DNA of 64,000 nucleotides from Nematopogon swammerdamellus. Its lineage: Eukaryota; Arthropoda; Insecta; Lepidoptera; Adelidae. The DNA lies in contig OX336344.1 in assembly GCA_946902875.1 (NCBI GenBank), positions 16,885,791-16,949,790 on the forward strand, in the 5' to 3' direction. The position numbers and the translations under genes are program-made. The notes under the pieces are model-generated. The model was not told the DNA's origin, did not search any database, and saw nothing but the letters and a program-made list of their open reading frames with translations. This document shows positions 21,480 through 33,544 of this stretch, piece after piece. Position 1 is the first letter of the stretch. Each line of letters starts with the position of its first letter.

Positions 21480-21990
21480 CGCCTTCGTAGCTTCGACGAC
21501 GTTCGCTGTCGCCCTCGCGAGAGCAGCGCCAGCTGTGGGCCAGGCAATGTACTAGACAGGACAATTGTATTTTTTGTATTAACCAGCCAGCAGCCACAGA
21601 TGCACGTATCTAGACCATTTCAGCATGGTGGTATAGGGCGAACGGTCTTCCGGTCCGGTGAGTGTGTCTAGACTACGCGGGACGGATCTCGGCGTGTCGC
21701 CGCCGCAGCGGGCGACCCGCCACGCGAATACACTATACAAGTACGGTGCGGGTGCGAGGGAGAACACCGACGAACCGCTGCGGCGGCGACACGCCGTGAT
21801 CCGCCCCGCGCATTATACCTGGGCGACTAGGCGACAACCGGAAGATATAATACGAGTAATAGCTAGAAGGCTCAGGGCCATGGAGCTACCAAAGCCACGC
21901 GCGCATGCGCCCGCGGGCGCGGGCGCGGGCGCGAGTGGCTTCGTAGCTTCATGCTCAGGACGGTTTAACTTAAAATTCTTTAGGTAGTCA
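21480..21990. other. GC-rich segment, possible exon or regulatory island
   Basis: Noticeably richer in CG than its surroundings, with a gcgggcgcgggcgcgggcgcg run at about 21912. The plus strand is open over 21658-21987 (109 codons, arginine-rich). A strong donor-like tccg-gtgagtgtg occurs near 21655. No domain and no acceptor partner, so a gene is not claimed. Confidence 0.25.
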
Positions 21991-21999
21991 CTGCCTTTT

Positions 22000-22440
22000 T
22001 AACTATAGGTATTAAGTGTTCAGCTGATTTACTGATACTCAAACACAAAAGGCGGCATTTTTTGGCCACAGTTTCAAAATTTTTAGTAAAATTTGCGATT
22101 TAAATTATTGTTCATGTAATGTTCAACTACATGCATAATTATAAATAATAAAAATATCTAAGGTTTTTCGCCGTGGAATGACGAAATGATATTTTTTTTT
22201 ACTTTTTGCCATTTATCTCAAAACTTTGTCAACTGTATGCCGCTCTCTTGCTTATGGCGGCATACTCCGCTAGCCTAAAGCCTGGGTGGTGGAGGAGTTA
22301 ACAAACTGGATTTGCTTTGAGTGGCGTCCCCGTTGAGAGCACTCCTGCAACGGAGTAGGAGAGTTCGCGATGTCGTCGGGCAAAATGCAAAGAATTAAAA
22401 TAGGTGAAACTGTTTTCAATTCAACCGAGTTCTTTATTTA
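22000..22440. other. Unassigned sequence
   Basis: Nothing recognised. ggtggaggagttaacaaact begins a short region of mixed composition. Confidence 0.35.
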
Positions 22441-22472
22441 TTTATTTAAAAAAATAATACAGCCAATCATAA

Positions 22473-22890
22473 TAATAATTTGTATATAAGGTGTTTCATT
22501 AGTCATGTCAATAACTTCGGGAGGGTTACATACGCACACAAACAAACACTTTACGCAAAAAAAACATATGTTTAAAGGAGCATTTTTCCTCCTAACAAAA
22601 AAATAAAATAAAAAAAGTAGCTGTAAAAACCAATCATAGTGACCTTGTGACTCACTTACAACAAACAGCTGTTCTGCTTTTGAACATAGTACGGTCATTG
22701 ACCCCGTACAATGCATGTTACCTACTGTTACACACAGGTTAATGTTGAGGTAGCAAACATGTTTTGTTAAATTTCTCGAAAAGTAATGCTAAAAACATTT
22801 TTTTTGCGTAACCTGTTTATTTGAGTGTGTATGTAACCCTCCCGAAGTTATTGACATGACTAATGAAACACCTTCTATACATTATTTGTA
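22473..22890. mobile_element. MITE with ~75-95-bp inverted repeats
   Basis: aaggtgtttcattagtcatg ... aacttcgggagggttacata on the left is mirrored by tatgtaaccctcccgaagtt ... catgactaatgaaacacctt on the right. Pairing extends weakly outward through aataatttgtata / tatacattattt. Interior non-coding. Confidence 0.8.
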
Positions 22891-22950
22891 AACATAAAGT
22901 ATGCCCAATTACATGTTTCTCTGTTAAGTTTTTATGCTTGCGCTGGGCAT

Positions 22951-24692
22951 TGCGATAGTAGCACCCCCAGACCCTCGTTTTTCAACGCGGGAAAGGGAAG
23001 ACGCCCTTTCGATTAAGATAAAATTGAGAAAATGTTAATTTTGGCTGTGAACGTCATAGTGGTGTGAAGACATTAAGAGACGAGTCCCTACGACAGTTTG
23101 GTCCTATGGCACTGTGTTCGTTATACCGGGATGTCCCTCGTTGCTATATTACCATATAATTAGATGCAATCGATCAGCAAATCACCTTGATCCCGATTAT
23201 GCGAATAAAGTGCCACCGGCTGATGTCCCTCGCCACGAAGAGGCACTGCAGATTATTATGTAACGTAATAACCTGTCACCGATAGAAATTATTTTATTTT
23301 ATAGAGATATGATTAATTGTATTTGAGGATATTTATTACATGAGTGATGACGTTTCATAATTCGGAGACAAGTTACTGTCACATAAGGAAAGACGCCTAC
23401 CTACCAGTCTTCACGTGAAGCTAAAATTATAACTAACGGGTAAATCCTAACGTCATTATGTCCGTCTCGTCCCCTCCCCGTGACCTAGATATCTCCCACC
23501 TGTCATTGCAACATTGAACAAAGTAATAAAACTTGCGACGTCCAGCATTCCCGCCCAAAGCGCAGTGCTTAGATGGACACTCCAAACGACAACACCAGAT
23601 CGTTCGCATGTAATATAGTCCTGTTCTGGATACATTGACACTAACTCACCTAAGCTAGTCTAAAGTTCTTGAATCAAGGAATAATACGTTCCGTCAAATT
23701 GAGCCACAATTACGCGCCAGTGCTTAGATGAAACGCCCAACTGAGAACCCTATCCGACAGACACACAACTCCCCCATCCAATGGCTACAGACGCTTCTTA
23801 TCCCTCAACCCCAAGTTACTCTCTCACCAGTCCAAAGGTCATTGTCAATAAACGGAATTACGTGTCGCGAGGCGTTCGAAGAAATTAAACTGTAGGTCTC
23901 CAAGCCGCTCCTGTGTATATAAATTATCGTATTCCGTCGCCTCCGTGAGAGAGAATCTGTTGGTCACCAACTGATTCCTTCCGGTGCTGTTGCTTGTGTC
24001 TCGTTCGTAATAATAAGCACGCAGGCTCCTCCTTACACACTATGTACGTATCCACGTAGAAACACGGCCTGTGGGAAACTTCCAAATACACCTAGTCGTT
24101 TAAAGCCGAGGGAACCTTCCACTCCTACAAACATTTAATTACCCTTACAACTAATTCCGAACAAATACGATTACATATAAACCACCTATAACGGGGAAGC
24201 ATCAAAGCAATAGTCATAAATATTATAAAATTAGAGAATTATTCGGTAGTTGTCCATGCGCTACTCATCCAAATCCGGCTCTGTCTAGCGCCATTCGCGC
24301 CAAATTCTTCTATTGTCCGTTCGGCTGCTTCGCTCACTGTATACGCAGTTATAGTTTAGTTCAACAGGCGCGCCTGATTATCACAAACACTGCACTTTCA
24401 CTGTTCTAGTCACCGGTCTATCTGTCTTGCCTTATTCCACCGACAAAGCAATTGTCTTGGCTTAAAATTACTTATTATAAATTAACAACCGATCGGAGAT
24501 GCGCCCGCGCTGTCTACATCATCCCCCGTCTCGGCCTGACTAACTGCCGAGCCGCGTCCCCACGCCTCCGTTGACAACGCCCCCCGCCTCGACAGCTTCC
24601 CACCCCCTGGCTCTACCCTTCTAAGTACCTGATATGCACACGATGACCGTGAAGTCAGAAATTATTTAAAAAATAATTACTGAACCATCACA
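22951..24692 (-). repeat. 3' LTR
   Basis: Plus-strand start tgcgatagtagcacccccag, plus-strand end tgaaccatcaca. A 61-codon frame at 23456-23641 occurs identically in the other LTR, simply because the LTRs are copies; I do not think it is a gene. A TATA-like gtgtatataaatt lies on the plus strand at about 23914, antisense to the element. Confidence 0.92.
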
Positions 24693-26104
24693 GTCCTCCC
24701 CGAGATTTTCAAGACTGATGCAAAGCTTCCCAAGCGTATTGCACTCAGAAGTGAAATCTAAATATAACTTCCCTAACATACTTCCCTGCTGGCAGCGAAG
24801 TCTCAGGCCGACCGTTCACCCACCGCAAGGAACTCTTCCCGCCGCCAGAGTTCGACATCATAGATAGGCCCCTTTTTTCCGCGGCCCTTTCTGAGACATC
24901 GATCTCGTGCCTACATTGTATTGCTATTGTCTAATAGAGCCCGCCGCAATAAACATTTGCCGAGCGTCGACTAAACAATGCAGCCCCCAACCGTAACTGT
25001 AGGGTCCCATCCCTCCCAGCTGGGTACTGGGTGCCATGCCAGAGCTGATGAGAACATCCGCTTAAAACTATTGAATACACATAAATTTATACACTAATAT
25101 TTGCTAAGTAAAATAAGCAGCCTAGAAAGCGTAATGTTCGCGAATTACCTATGTAGTATAACCCTGTCAAAAAAATCTCCTTATAAGTAACTATTTACAA
25201 ATTATGTTAAACTGTGTTTTTCAACCGTATTTTACACTGGAAATTAAGCCTATATGTTTTCTTATTAATACCTACTCATCTGCATAACTATACCTAAATA
25301 TAATACCTATATGAAACTATGCCTAAGTATTTAAGTATAATATAGGCTTACTGTCAGTCGGACGGTCGACTTGATTACGTTAATATTTTATAAAATTAGA
25401 GAAATTTATTAATTATTAATACCTAATCATATATAAAACAACGCTACAAAACAATCGTAATATTATTTTCTAATGCCGATTATATTTTTCGACCTCCTTC
25501 CTCGCAAAACCTTTATTACTAATTCACTACTTATCTATGTCTAAAGCAAATGGAAAAATTGGCGTACTGTCGACCAACTACTTACTAATTCAAACCGGTT
25601 GATTAATAACTCTAATGGCATATTATTATCTATATGAATCTATTAGTACAATCTTAAATAATTATTTTACAATTCAACAAGCTAACGGAAATACCCTAAC
25701 CCCACGCTTACGCCTCCTTTAGACGTAACAATGACAAAACTCGACCCTCCGCTCGGTCACAGAGTACCTGCTCGCTCGCCTCGTCCCGGGTCCGAGACTG
25801 CACATGTGGCGACCCCGCAAGGCCCGTCCTGCCTAACTAGTCAGGGCAGGGGCGCACTCTGACTCCCACCGTTAATTTAATTTTATAGTACTTATTACTA
25901 ATAAATTATCTCTTATAAGGTAATTTCTAAAATATAATACTAGACCAATCTGCCGTTGGAACTCGCTTGGAATGTCTTTTTAGGAACCCTTTATTGTTGT
26001 GAATAGTAAACCAAATTCTTTTTTAGCCTGGATCAAACTAATTTTATTTTATTTGTTTTGATTAGATTGACCCATGTCTAGCTAAATCCTGGTCACGGCA
26101 CCAC
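24693..26104 (-). other. Internal region of the LTR element, non-coding
   Basis: No frame of 60 codons or more. A GC-rich part at 25735-25865 contrasts with AT-rich flanks and could hold a packaging or structural signal, which is inference only. Confidence 0.7.
26085..26103 (-). promoter_or_regulatory. Primer-binding site fitting tRNA-His
   Basis: The minus strand reads tggtgccgtgaccaggatt, one base inside the 5' LTR. This is the complement of a tRNA 3' end finishing ...TCACGGCA-CCA. tRNA-His begins GCCGTGA, so the acceptor stem matches tRNA-His specifically; the T-stem part also agrees with what I recall of insect tRNA-His. Confidence 0.85.
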
Positions 26105-27846
26105 TGCGATAGTAGCACCCCCAGACCCTCGTTTTTCAACGCGGGAAAGGGAAGACGCCCTTTCGATTAAGATAAAATTGAGAAAATGTTAATTTTGGCT
26201 GTGAACGTCATAGTGGTGTGAAGACATTAAGAGACGAGTCCCTACGACAGTTTGGTCCTATGGCACTGTGTTCGTTATACCGGGATGTCCCTCGTTGCTA
26301 TATTACCATATAATTAGATGCAATCGATCAGCAAATCACCTTGATCCCGATTATGCGAATAAAGTGCCACCGGCTGATGTCCCTCGCCACGAAGAGGCAC
26401 TGCAGATTATTATGTAACGTAATAACCTGTCACCGATAGAAATTATTTTATTTTATAGAGATATGATTAATTGTATTTGAGGATATTTATTACATGAGTG
26501 ATGACGTTTCATAATTCGGAGACAAGTTACTGTCACATAAGGAAAGACGCCTACCTACCAGTCTTCACGTGAAGCTAAAATTATAACTAACGGGTAAATC
26601 CTAACGTCATTATGTCCGTCTCGTCCCCTCCCCGTGACCTAGATATCTCCCACCTGTCATTGCAACATTGAACAAAGTAATAAAACTTGCGACGTCCAGC
26701 ATTCCCGCCCAAAGCGCAGTGCTTAGATGGACACTCCAAACGACAACACCAGATCGTTCGCATGTAATATAGTCCTGTTCTGGATACATTGACACTAACT
26801 CACCTAAGCTAGTCTAAAGTTCTTGAATCAAGGAATAATACGTTCCGTCAAATTGAGCCACAATTACGCGCCAGTGCTTAGATGAAACGCCCAACTGAGA
26901 ACCCTATCCGACAGACACACAACTCCCCCATCCAATGGCTACAGACGCTTCTTATCCCTCAACCCCAAGTTACTCTCTCACCAGTCCAAAGGTCATTGTC
27001 AATAAACGGAATTACGTGTCGCGAGGCGTTCGAAGAAATTAAACTGTAGGTCTCCAAGCCGCTCCTGTGTATATAAATTATCGTATTCCGTCGCCTCCGT
27101 GAGAGAGAATCTGTTGGTCACCAACTGATTCCTTCCGGTGCTGTTGCTTGTGTCTCGTTCGTAATAATAAGCACGCAGGCTCCTCCTTACACACTATGTA
27201 CGTATCCACGTAGAAACACGGCCTGTGGGAAACTTCCAAATACACCTAGTCGTTTAAAGCCGAGGGAACCTTCCACTCCTACAAACATTTAATTACCCTT
27301 ACAACTAATTCCGAACAAATACGATTACATATAAACCACCTATAACGGGGAAGCATCAAAGCAATAGTCATAAATATTATAAAATTAGAGAATTATTCGG
27401 TAGTTGTCCATGCGCTACTCATCCAAATCCGGCTCTGTCTAGCGCCATTCGCGCCAAATTCTTCTATTGTCCGTTCGGCTGCTTCGCTCACTGTATACGC
27501 AGTTATAGTTTAGTTCAACAGGCGCGCCTGATTATCACAAACACTGCACTTTCACTGTTCTAGTCACCGGTCTATCTGTCTTGCCTTATTCCACCGACAA
27601 AGCAATTGTCTTGGCTTAAAATTACTTATTATAAATTAACAACCGATCGGAGATGCGCCCGCGCTGTCTACATCATCCCCCGTCTCGGCCTGACTAACTG
27701 CCGAGCCGCGTCCCCACGCCTCCGTTGACAACGCCCCCCGCCTCGACAGCTTCCCACCCCCTGGCTCTACCCTTCTAAGTACCTGATATGCACACGATGA
27801 CCGTGAAGTCAGAAATTATTTAAAAAATAATTACTGAACCATCACA
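26105..27846 (-). repeat. 5' LTR
   Basis: Copy of 22951-24692. It is assigned as the 5' LTR because the primer-binding site adjoins it on the minus strand. Confidence 0.92.
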
Positions 27847-27914
27847 GTATACACTTGAGGTGTCTAAGGTTGTGTATTGTGTGCGTGTATGTGAGGACGT
27901 GTGTGTGTTCTTTC

Positions 27915-27995
27915 TTGCAGCACAACACCGATTACTCTTCTTACCTAACACTGGTGTCGGGAGACAGCGTGGTGATATATACTCACATGTGTGCA
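27915..27995 (+). mobile_element. SINE-B 3' fragment
   Basis: ttcttgcagcacaacaccga followed by tactcttcttac and agacagcgtggtgatatata, a diverged end of the family. Confidence 0.6.
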
Positions 27996-27999
27996 GTGA

Positions 28000-28348
28000 T
28001 ATGTGTGTAGAACTGATGTCAAGTTTACCCCACATTTAATTCGTCCCATAACACAATGTACTAATTCATACTCATATGCACAATTTGCACGCGGCTTGTA
28101 ACAGACTATGCTATACTATAAACAGACTAATTTTATAAATTAGGTACTGTAGGTATAATGTTCTCTTTATCTTATTCATAATTATCCATTTATTATTATC
28201 ATATTATAACCTAACCCAAGAATTGGATTATATTATCTGTTATATTATCTTATTTTAACCTAACCTAAGAATGGATATATTATCTGTAAATAGGAGGTTT
28301 TTGAGTAAATCAATAAATAAATAAATGCATGTTGATGAAAATAAGGCC
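28000..28348. other. Unassigned AT-rich spacer
   Basis: Contains a twice-repeated ttatattatct...aacctaa unit at about 28200-28300. No gene. Confidence 0.4.
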
Positions 28349-28357
28349 ACAGAGAAG

Positions 28358-28749
28358 ATTTTTTTATTTTTTTTTATGGAACCTGACACGGTTGGCTACA
28401 TCACCTACAACGTCCGTGATGTCAGCCCATAACACCGGGTGAACTAGGTGCCATGTCAGTGCTTCCCCCTTGATCGTGCCGGCTACACTGAACTGGTCGG
28501 AAAACACGAACTATTTACATAGCCGTTTGGACCGACGTTTCATTCAGTGCGGTGGTACCAACCCGGGCGGGTTAAACCCTACCACCAAGTAAGATTAGGA
28601 GGGAAGGGACCTACAGTTTTACGAGGAATCCGAACCTCGGTCAGCCTCCAACGGTCAGCGGTCACCCATCCAAGTACTGACCGCACCCAGCGTTGCTTAA
28701 CATTCAATAGCGACAGTTGACTGTCTGCACCACTGAGCTATCGAGGCTG
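28358..28749 (-). mobile_element. SINE-A, full-length copy with hybrid tRNA/5S head
   Basis: Best complete copy. On the minus strand it starts gtcagcctcgatagctcagt (tRNA-like box A), then gttaagcaacgctgggtgcg and agtacttggatgggtgaccg, which match the internal promoter region of 5S rRNA, then ggttcggattcc (B-box-like). It continues through the shared central block to an A-run. acagagaag before and acagataag after form a 9-bp TSD with one mismatch. Confidence 0.85.
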
Positions 28750-28997
28750 ACAGATAAGTAGAGTGGTGTTGTTGCGAGTTATAATTTCTAGTAAACGTGT
28801 CCAGTGCGGGGAATAGCGGGGGAAGCACGACTTTATAATTCACCGATCGCATAATGTATCAATAAACTCCACGTGCGCTGGATCGCGATGGATGGACTCG
28901 ACTGATGGCCATTTCGACAACGCAAACTCCTCAATACCTATCTTTGCCTTGGATAATCATTTTTGCAGTCCATAAATGTGACATATACTCGTAGGAT
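28750..28997. other. Unassigned spacer
   Basis: Nothing recognised. Confidence 0.35.
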
Positions 28998-29250
28998 TTT
29001 TTTTTTAATGGAAACTGCCACGGTTGGCTACATCACCTAGGTACAACATCCGTGATGTCAGCCCATAACACCGGGTGAACTAGGTGCCATGTCAGAGCTT
29101 CCATTCGGTCGTGCCGCCTACACTGAAATGGACGGAAAACACAAACTATTTACATAGCCGTTTCGACCGACCTTTCATTCAGTGCGATGGTACCAACCCG
29201 GGCGGGTTAAACCCTACCACCTAGTAATATAAGAAGGGAGTCATATCCCT
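28998..29250 (-). mobile_element. SINE-A copy, head missing
   Basis: tttttttttaatggaaactg to aagaagggagtcatatccct. A gtac-type 4-base insertion lies in 'cacctaggtacaac'. Confidence 0.8.
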
Positions 29251-29335
29251 TTGTCGCCTTTTACGACATACACGGGGAGAGATGCAGTGGGCCTATTCTT
29301 TTAAAGTACCGGCCCCTCACGGTACAATATATACG
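29251..29335 (-). mobile_element. SINE-B 5' fragment
   Basis: tttgtcgccttttacgacat, gggagagatgcagtgggcc and taccggcccctcacggtac. Supports gtaccgt at the family's 5' end. Confidence 0.7.
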
Positions 29336-30063
29336 GACATATACTCGTCCGTATATAGTCTTTGTGCACACCATTTCTAAAGACTTTTCACTAGCTCGCC
29401 AAGTTAATGTCGCTTCTGTCCATTTGAATTCTTTGGGCAAATACTTATCGCCGCAGATCGTTTCGCGAATGTAAAGCCGGTCGAAACGCAGTGCATCTCT
29501 GTTGCAAGTGCAGCTTTGAACAAGGATGCACTATGCACGAATGCTCCTAAACAACCACAAAGGCAGAACATGGATGAAACATTTAATTGAAAAAATTTCA
29601 ACATTCCTCAAAAAGCCAGCATTAATTAGATTACATTAGATCAGGTTAGTTTCGATTAAATGATTTCATGTAAACCAATATGCGTGTCTGTGTCGAGAGA
29701 CTAATTGTGCAGTCGACAGAGCCAAAATCGCCTCTCCTCGCGAAATCGCGTTGGGCGCCATGCTAGCAGACTTGCGGGCTGTGTTGGTAGGCTGTCAGAC
29801 ACCCAGGTGAAAGAATTCGGGAAACACACTCGCTAGAAGACAGTTCCAGATACAATCAATATAGCAGAACCAAATGCTTTATCCACTACACATTTTAGAA
29901 ACAGTATTTTCAGAATACCCCTTTTTTACCCGACTGAGTGAGGCAAAAAGTAGAGTGATCAGTTATGTATGTTTTTATACCAACTTCATCGCAAGCCTAA
30001 GTTCGTCGTAGATCCTATAAGCTTCGAAGCAGCGAAGTGGTTTGAATGCTGGAAGATATGACT
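29336..30063. other. Mostly unassigned, with one dispersed repeat
   Basis: 29690-29810 resembles 43745-43890: tctcgcgaaa, gccatgctagcagacttgcg and tgttggtaggctgtcag. A minus-strand frame at 29404-29604 has no recognisable motif. Confidence 0.4.
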
Positions 30064-30071
30064 CCTCTCAA

Positions 30072-30474
30072 CAGGGCCGTCTTGCAAGAGCCCTTGGGCA
30101 GATTTGGGGCCCTTTTAGAAAGTAAAAAAATGTAAACGAAAACATCAGCACCTATCTACTTTTATTTAGTGACTTGAATATTTTAAAATTATTTAAATAT
30201 TTATATACATTTTATAGAATTCATGATGACATTTTACGCTATTTATTTTTCTGAATTTGTTTTTTAGATTTTGTAAAATTTTGTTCACTGTTTAAAAATA
30301 TTTCAAAATCTCATTGTGCTTCCGATTTACATTCAATAAATTTAACGGCAATTCTTAGTAAAATACACTAAAAATGTAGCTGCTTTTTTCGGTGTAAACG
30401 ACGACGTCGGCACTTGGGGGGCCCGGGGACCCTGAGCTCGTTCCCCGTGCGCCCTTATGTAAAAGCCTTCCCTG
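30072..30474. mobile_element. hAT-type MITE with 8-bp TSD
   Basis: Starts cagggccgtcttgca and ends, reversed, cagggaaggcttttaca. CAGGG termini are usual for hAT elements. Flanks cctctcaa (30064-30071) and cctctcag (30475-30482) form an 8-bp TSD with one mismatch. 403 bp, non-coding. Confidence 0.75.
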
Positions 30475-30482
30475 CCTCTCAG

Positions 30483-32455
30483 AACAATGCATTTCAAAAC
30501 GCTTCTTCGGATTCTTCAGAAGCCTACACGCTAGTGGGAATCTCATTAAATCTCTCTTGTTTTCCCATTAAAATTCACCGGAATGTACTGTCTAACCGGG
30601 CGTGCCTCTACGCGCGGACTGGTGTGAATGCAGCAAGACATGGATGGGGGCATAATAAACGCGAGAGTAGGGGCGGACGAGGCCATTCAGGCGTCTCGCC
30701 GTACGTGACGGAGTTTTATTGGTGAGACGCCTGCAGCGCCTGGCGGACAATCTTCGCAGGCAGTCAGGTGGAATCTGATCCGGGGCGAGACGGCAGTCCT
30801 GGATGCATTCCGTGGACGCGCTCTTGCAGCGTTCGATCGGATTTGTGTGAATTAAGAAGATACGAGGTACATAGGAGGGTGAAGTTTTAACGTTGTAAGT
30901 GGTATGAAAGAACGAATGATGAATAATAATAAATCATCGTTTATTTATCACCAATTTCACAATGCGAGACGAGCATTAGACGAGCTTAATGGCATAATAC
31001 ATAATTTTATTTATTTATTTATTCATGTTTCTCGACAAGGAATATTTATGTTGCCACTGCCACCCCACTAGCTAGGGGCAGCCTGTTCTAGAATAAGCAG
31101 CAGGCTATGTATGATATACATTTAAAATATAAAATTAAAAGGGAATAATAAAATAGATACAATAATCGTAATAGATATAATAATAAGTAGAATAAAAGTA
31201 GAATACTGAATATTATAATATAAGTAATAAATTATTGTATTGTATGTATTTTATACATATATGTAGTAAGAATTGAAATTACATTTTTTTAAGACTTATT
31301 ATGGGTTACTGATGAATGAATGAAATAGATAAAACGTAAGAATATATTCCATCAAACATCGATTTATATTCTTGGGTTTAAATGTTTTGTTCGTTTGTAA
31401 AATTCATTATTATATTTTTTTTTATTTATTTATTTCGATTACATACATCTTACATTTTAAGTATTAACAGTTGTTGTGTCTTAAACTAAACATAATTTCT
31501 TTTTTAAGAGCACATCATAAGTAAATTAAACAAAATTAACTAAAAAATTATGGGAACAAATTTAAACAAAGAATATATTTTTGAACTACAATTATCACCA
31601 ATCGTTCTGCCGTTATTCTTTTAAGTTATTCGTGTTGCCTGAGCGGTAGAAATTTCTGTAAACAAGTGACGACAATTTGTATTTACATTGGACGCTTTAA
31701 AATTGGTTTAATTTTTAACCTATATTTACATTTTTAGTAGAACCGAACGAGTGTCTTACCATTTCTGCCACTGTGTCCTTTTAAATCATTTCAGAAACTC
31801 GAAAGCTTTCCCATTACAATTCATTCAAAAGTGTATTTCCAGTACACATTAATGCAATACTCTCCACGCTGATCTATTTCATCTCGTCTGTTTCAGAAGC
31901 GAGATTCGCTGTGGCCGACTTACCGCCTGTCAGGCACCATTAGTCAGCTGTAGTTAGGGATACCATTCGTCTGGCGTTTCCAGGACAGGATCTAGTTTTA
32001 TCAGTACGACTGAAGAAGTCCGAGGAGGGTTTTCATAAATGTCCTAATATTTAAAATTTTCCTATAGGTACTAGTATACCTATCTTGCAATTAAAATGTT
32101 GTATTTTCCGAGTTGCTGCTTTTGTTGCTTTTTTTCCGAGTTTACAAAAATCTGGGTCTGCGATCCCAATTTGCTCTAGTTTTTTTATGTTTATTTTAGT
32201 ATTTATATTTCATACTACTGTCCTTTCTTTCGTAGGTACTGCATTGACTGTCCCTGCGCGTTTTTCACATTCCAAAGGTTACTTCCTAAAGAATTCCGTA
32301 AGGTATTAAACTGGCCATTTGTGATCCTTTTTATTTAATCATCATCATATACTACTAATTTAACTTATTAAATCTTTTATTTCACATTCTTAAAATTTTA
32401 CATTAATTTTACATATATTATACAAAAAAGTAATAAAAATACACAAAATTAATAT
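30483..32455. other. Unassigned sequence
   Basis: A stem ttcaggcgtctcgcc / gtgagacgcctgc stands at 30690-30735. AT-rich from 30930 on, with a poly(ATTT) stretch at 31005-31025. Several short frames, none supported. Confidence 0.4.
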
Positions 32456-32459
32456 AAAA

Positions 32460-33240
32460 ATTAAAAACGGTAATACCGCCGGCGGCGGGAGACAAACCTC
32501 CAAGCACGCCGGCGGGTGCAGGCCGTGGCTACGGAGCTCTCCGGGACGACGCGAGGCAAGCTACGAGCGATAGGTGGTGGTACTAGACACGTAGGCCACC
32601 ACCACCCCCATCCCGGAGAGCTCCGTATCCGCCGGACTGCACGGCGACGTCGTCGCGCTGCTCTCTTAACGTCTTCTTCATCGCGCGCGCGTCGCCTCAA
32701 GGGCGCACTGCACCACCGGTAGCGGGGGCCCTAGACGGGACGTGAGGTCCCGATGACCCCAAGCTGGCCGATGGTGGACGTCGCCCTCACCGTAGTTGTT
32801 GTGGCTCGGCCGACGTCAACGCTCCATGTTCGCCGTCGATGAAATGCACCGGCGGCGTGGAGCTGGGTGGTGGGGCGTGCGTGTGGTGTCCGAGAAGAAA
32901 GCCGGCTCTTGTGTTGGACGACCCGGGCGCGGGGAGGCCGGGCGACGCGGCGGTGGGCGGAGGCAGTGCTGCTGCGGGCGAACGGTGGCGGCGGCGGCGT
33001 CGAAGTCGAGCGCAGCGGCGGCCGGCCGTGGCTGCAGAGCCTGCTCTCCATCACGCGTGTCGCGTCCCGGGTGGTCTGCAGCCGCTTCTGTCGTCAGGCA
33101 TGTCGAGCTGGTGAAGTACCGGGGGCACCGAGCGGCGGCGGTGGTGATGCCGGCACGGTGCCTCTAACCGTGCGGGTCGCTGCGCCGCTGGAGAAGGGTC
33201 CGCGCGTGGCGGAAGCTCGGTTGAGTGGTCCCAGGCAAGA
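32460..33240. other. GC-rich island
   Basis: Composition jumps sharply. Long frames are open on both strands (plus 32867-33313, 32796-33167; minus 32731-33054), as GC-rich sequence tends to be. The proteins are low-complexity and unrecognised. A 17-bp inverted repeat tacggagctctccggga / tcccggagagctccgta lies at 32531 and 32612. Possibly part of a GC-rich LINE whose (CAA)n tail is at 33385. Confidence 0.3.
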
Positions 33241-33379
33241 AGTTTTTTTAAAAATTTCCAAGAGAAAATTTTTCCGACATGTCGGTTTGACAGCTCTTTT
33301 TCTTATTAAATAATTATTAACTTATTTAACTAATTTACTTAATCGCGGGATGAGTTTGCAGGTCTAGAGCCAACCCCAA

Positions 33380-33408
33380 ACCAAAACAACAACAACAACA
33401 ACAACATA
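33380..33408. repeat. (CAA)n tract
   Basis: aaaacaacaacaacaacaac, a possible LINE-type microsatellite tail. Confidence 0.7.
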
Positions 33409-33544
33409 TACTAGTAGTAGTATAATAAATTTGTAAGGGATGGTCATGGAGTAAGTTACTTCATTTTATGAAATACTGCGTTTGTAGACTCTATGAATGA
33501 CACTAAAACCAAATTTACGATTTTTAGAAATCATTTCTGTATGC

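Larger units (their letters stand above)
22951..27846 (-). mobile_element. Non-autonomous LTR retrotransposon (LARD-like), recent
   Basis: Two direct repeats of 1742 bp (22951-24692 and 26105-27846) lie exactly 3154 bp apart at both ends. They look identical wherever I compared them. Reading on the minus strand, each LTR begins TGTGATGG and ends ATCGCA. The 5' LTR (26105-27846) is followed by a primer-binding site. Before the 3' LTR lies a short purine-rich tract, ctcggggaggac. The 1412-bp interior has no gag or pol frame, so the element must move, if at all, with borrowed proteins. Flanks are gcat on the left and gtat on the right, a possible 4-bp TSD with one change. Superfamily (Gypsy, Copia or BEL) cannot be told without coding sequence. 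Confidence 0.9.

Noticed and set aside
21658..21987. Arginine-rich 109-codon gene
   Set aside because: Open frame in CG-rich DNA without domain, partner exon or conserved start context; kept only as a GC-rich segment.
23456..23641. Identical 61-codon frames in two places (also 26610-26795) as a conserved gene
   Set aside because: They are identical because they lie in the two LTRs of one element; no domain and no conservation beyond that.
23910..23930. TATA-like box on the plus strand of the LTR as evidence for plus orientation
   Set aside because: The primer-binding site and purine tract both fit the minus orientation; a TATA-like string in AT-rich DNA is weak evidence.
30414..30725. 103-codon plus-strand protein
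   Set aside because: It begins inside the hAT MITE and crosses its right end and TSD; no conserved motif.
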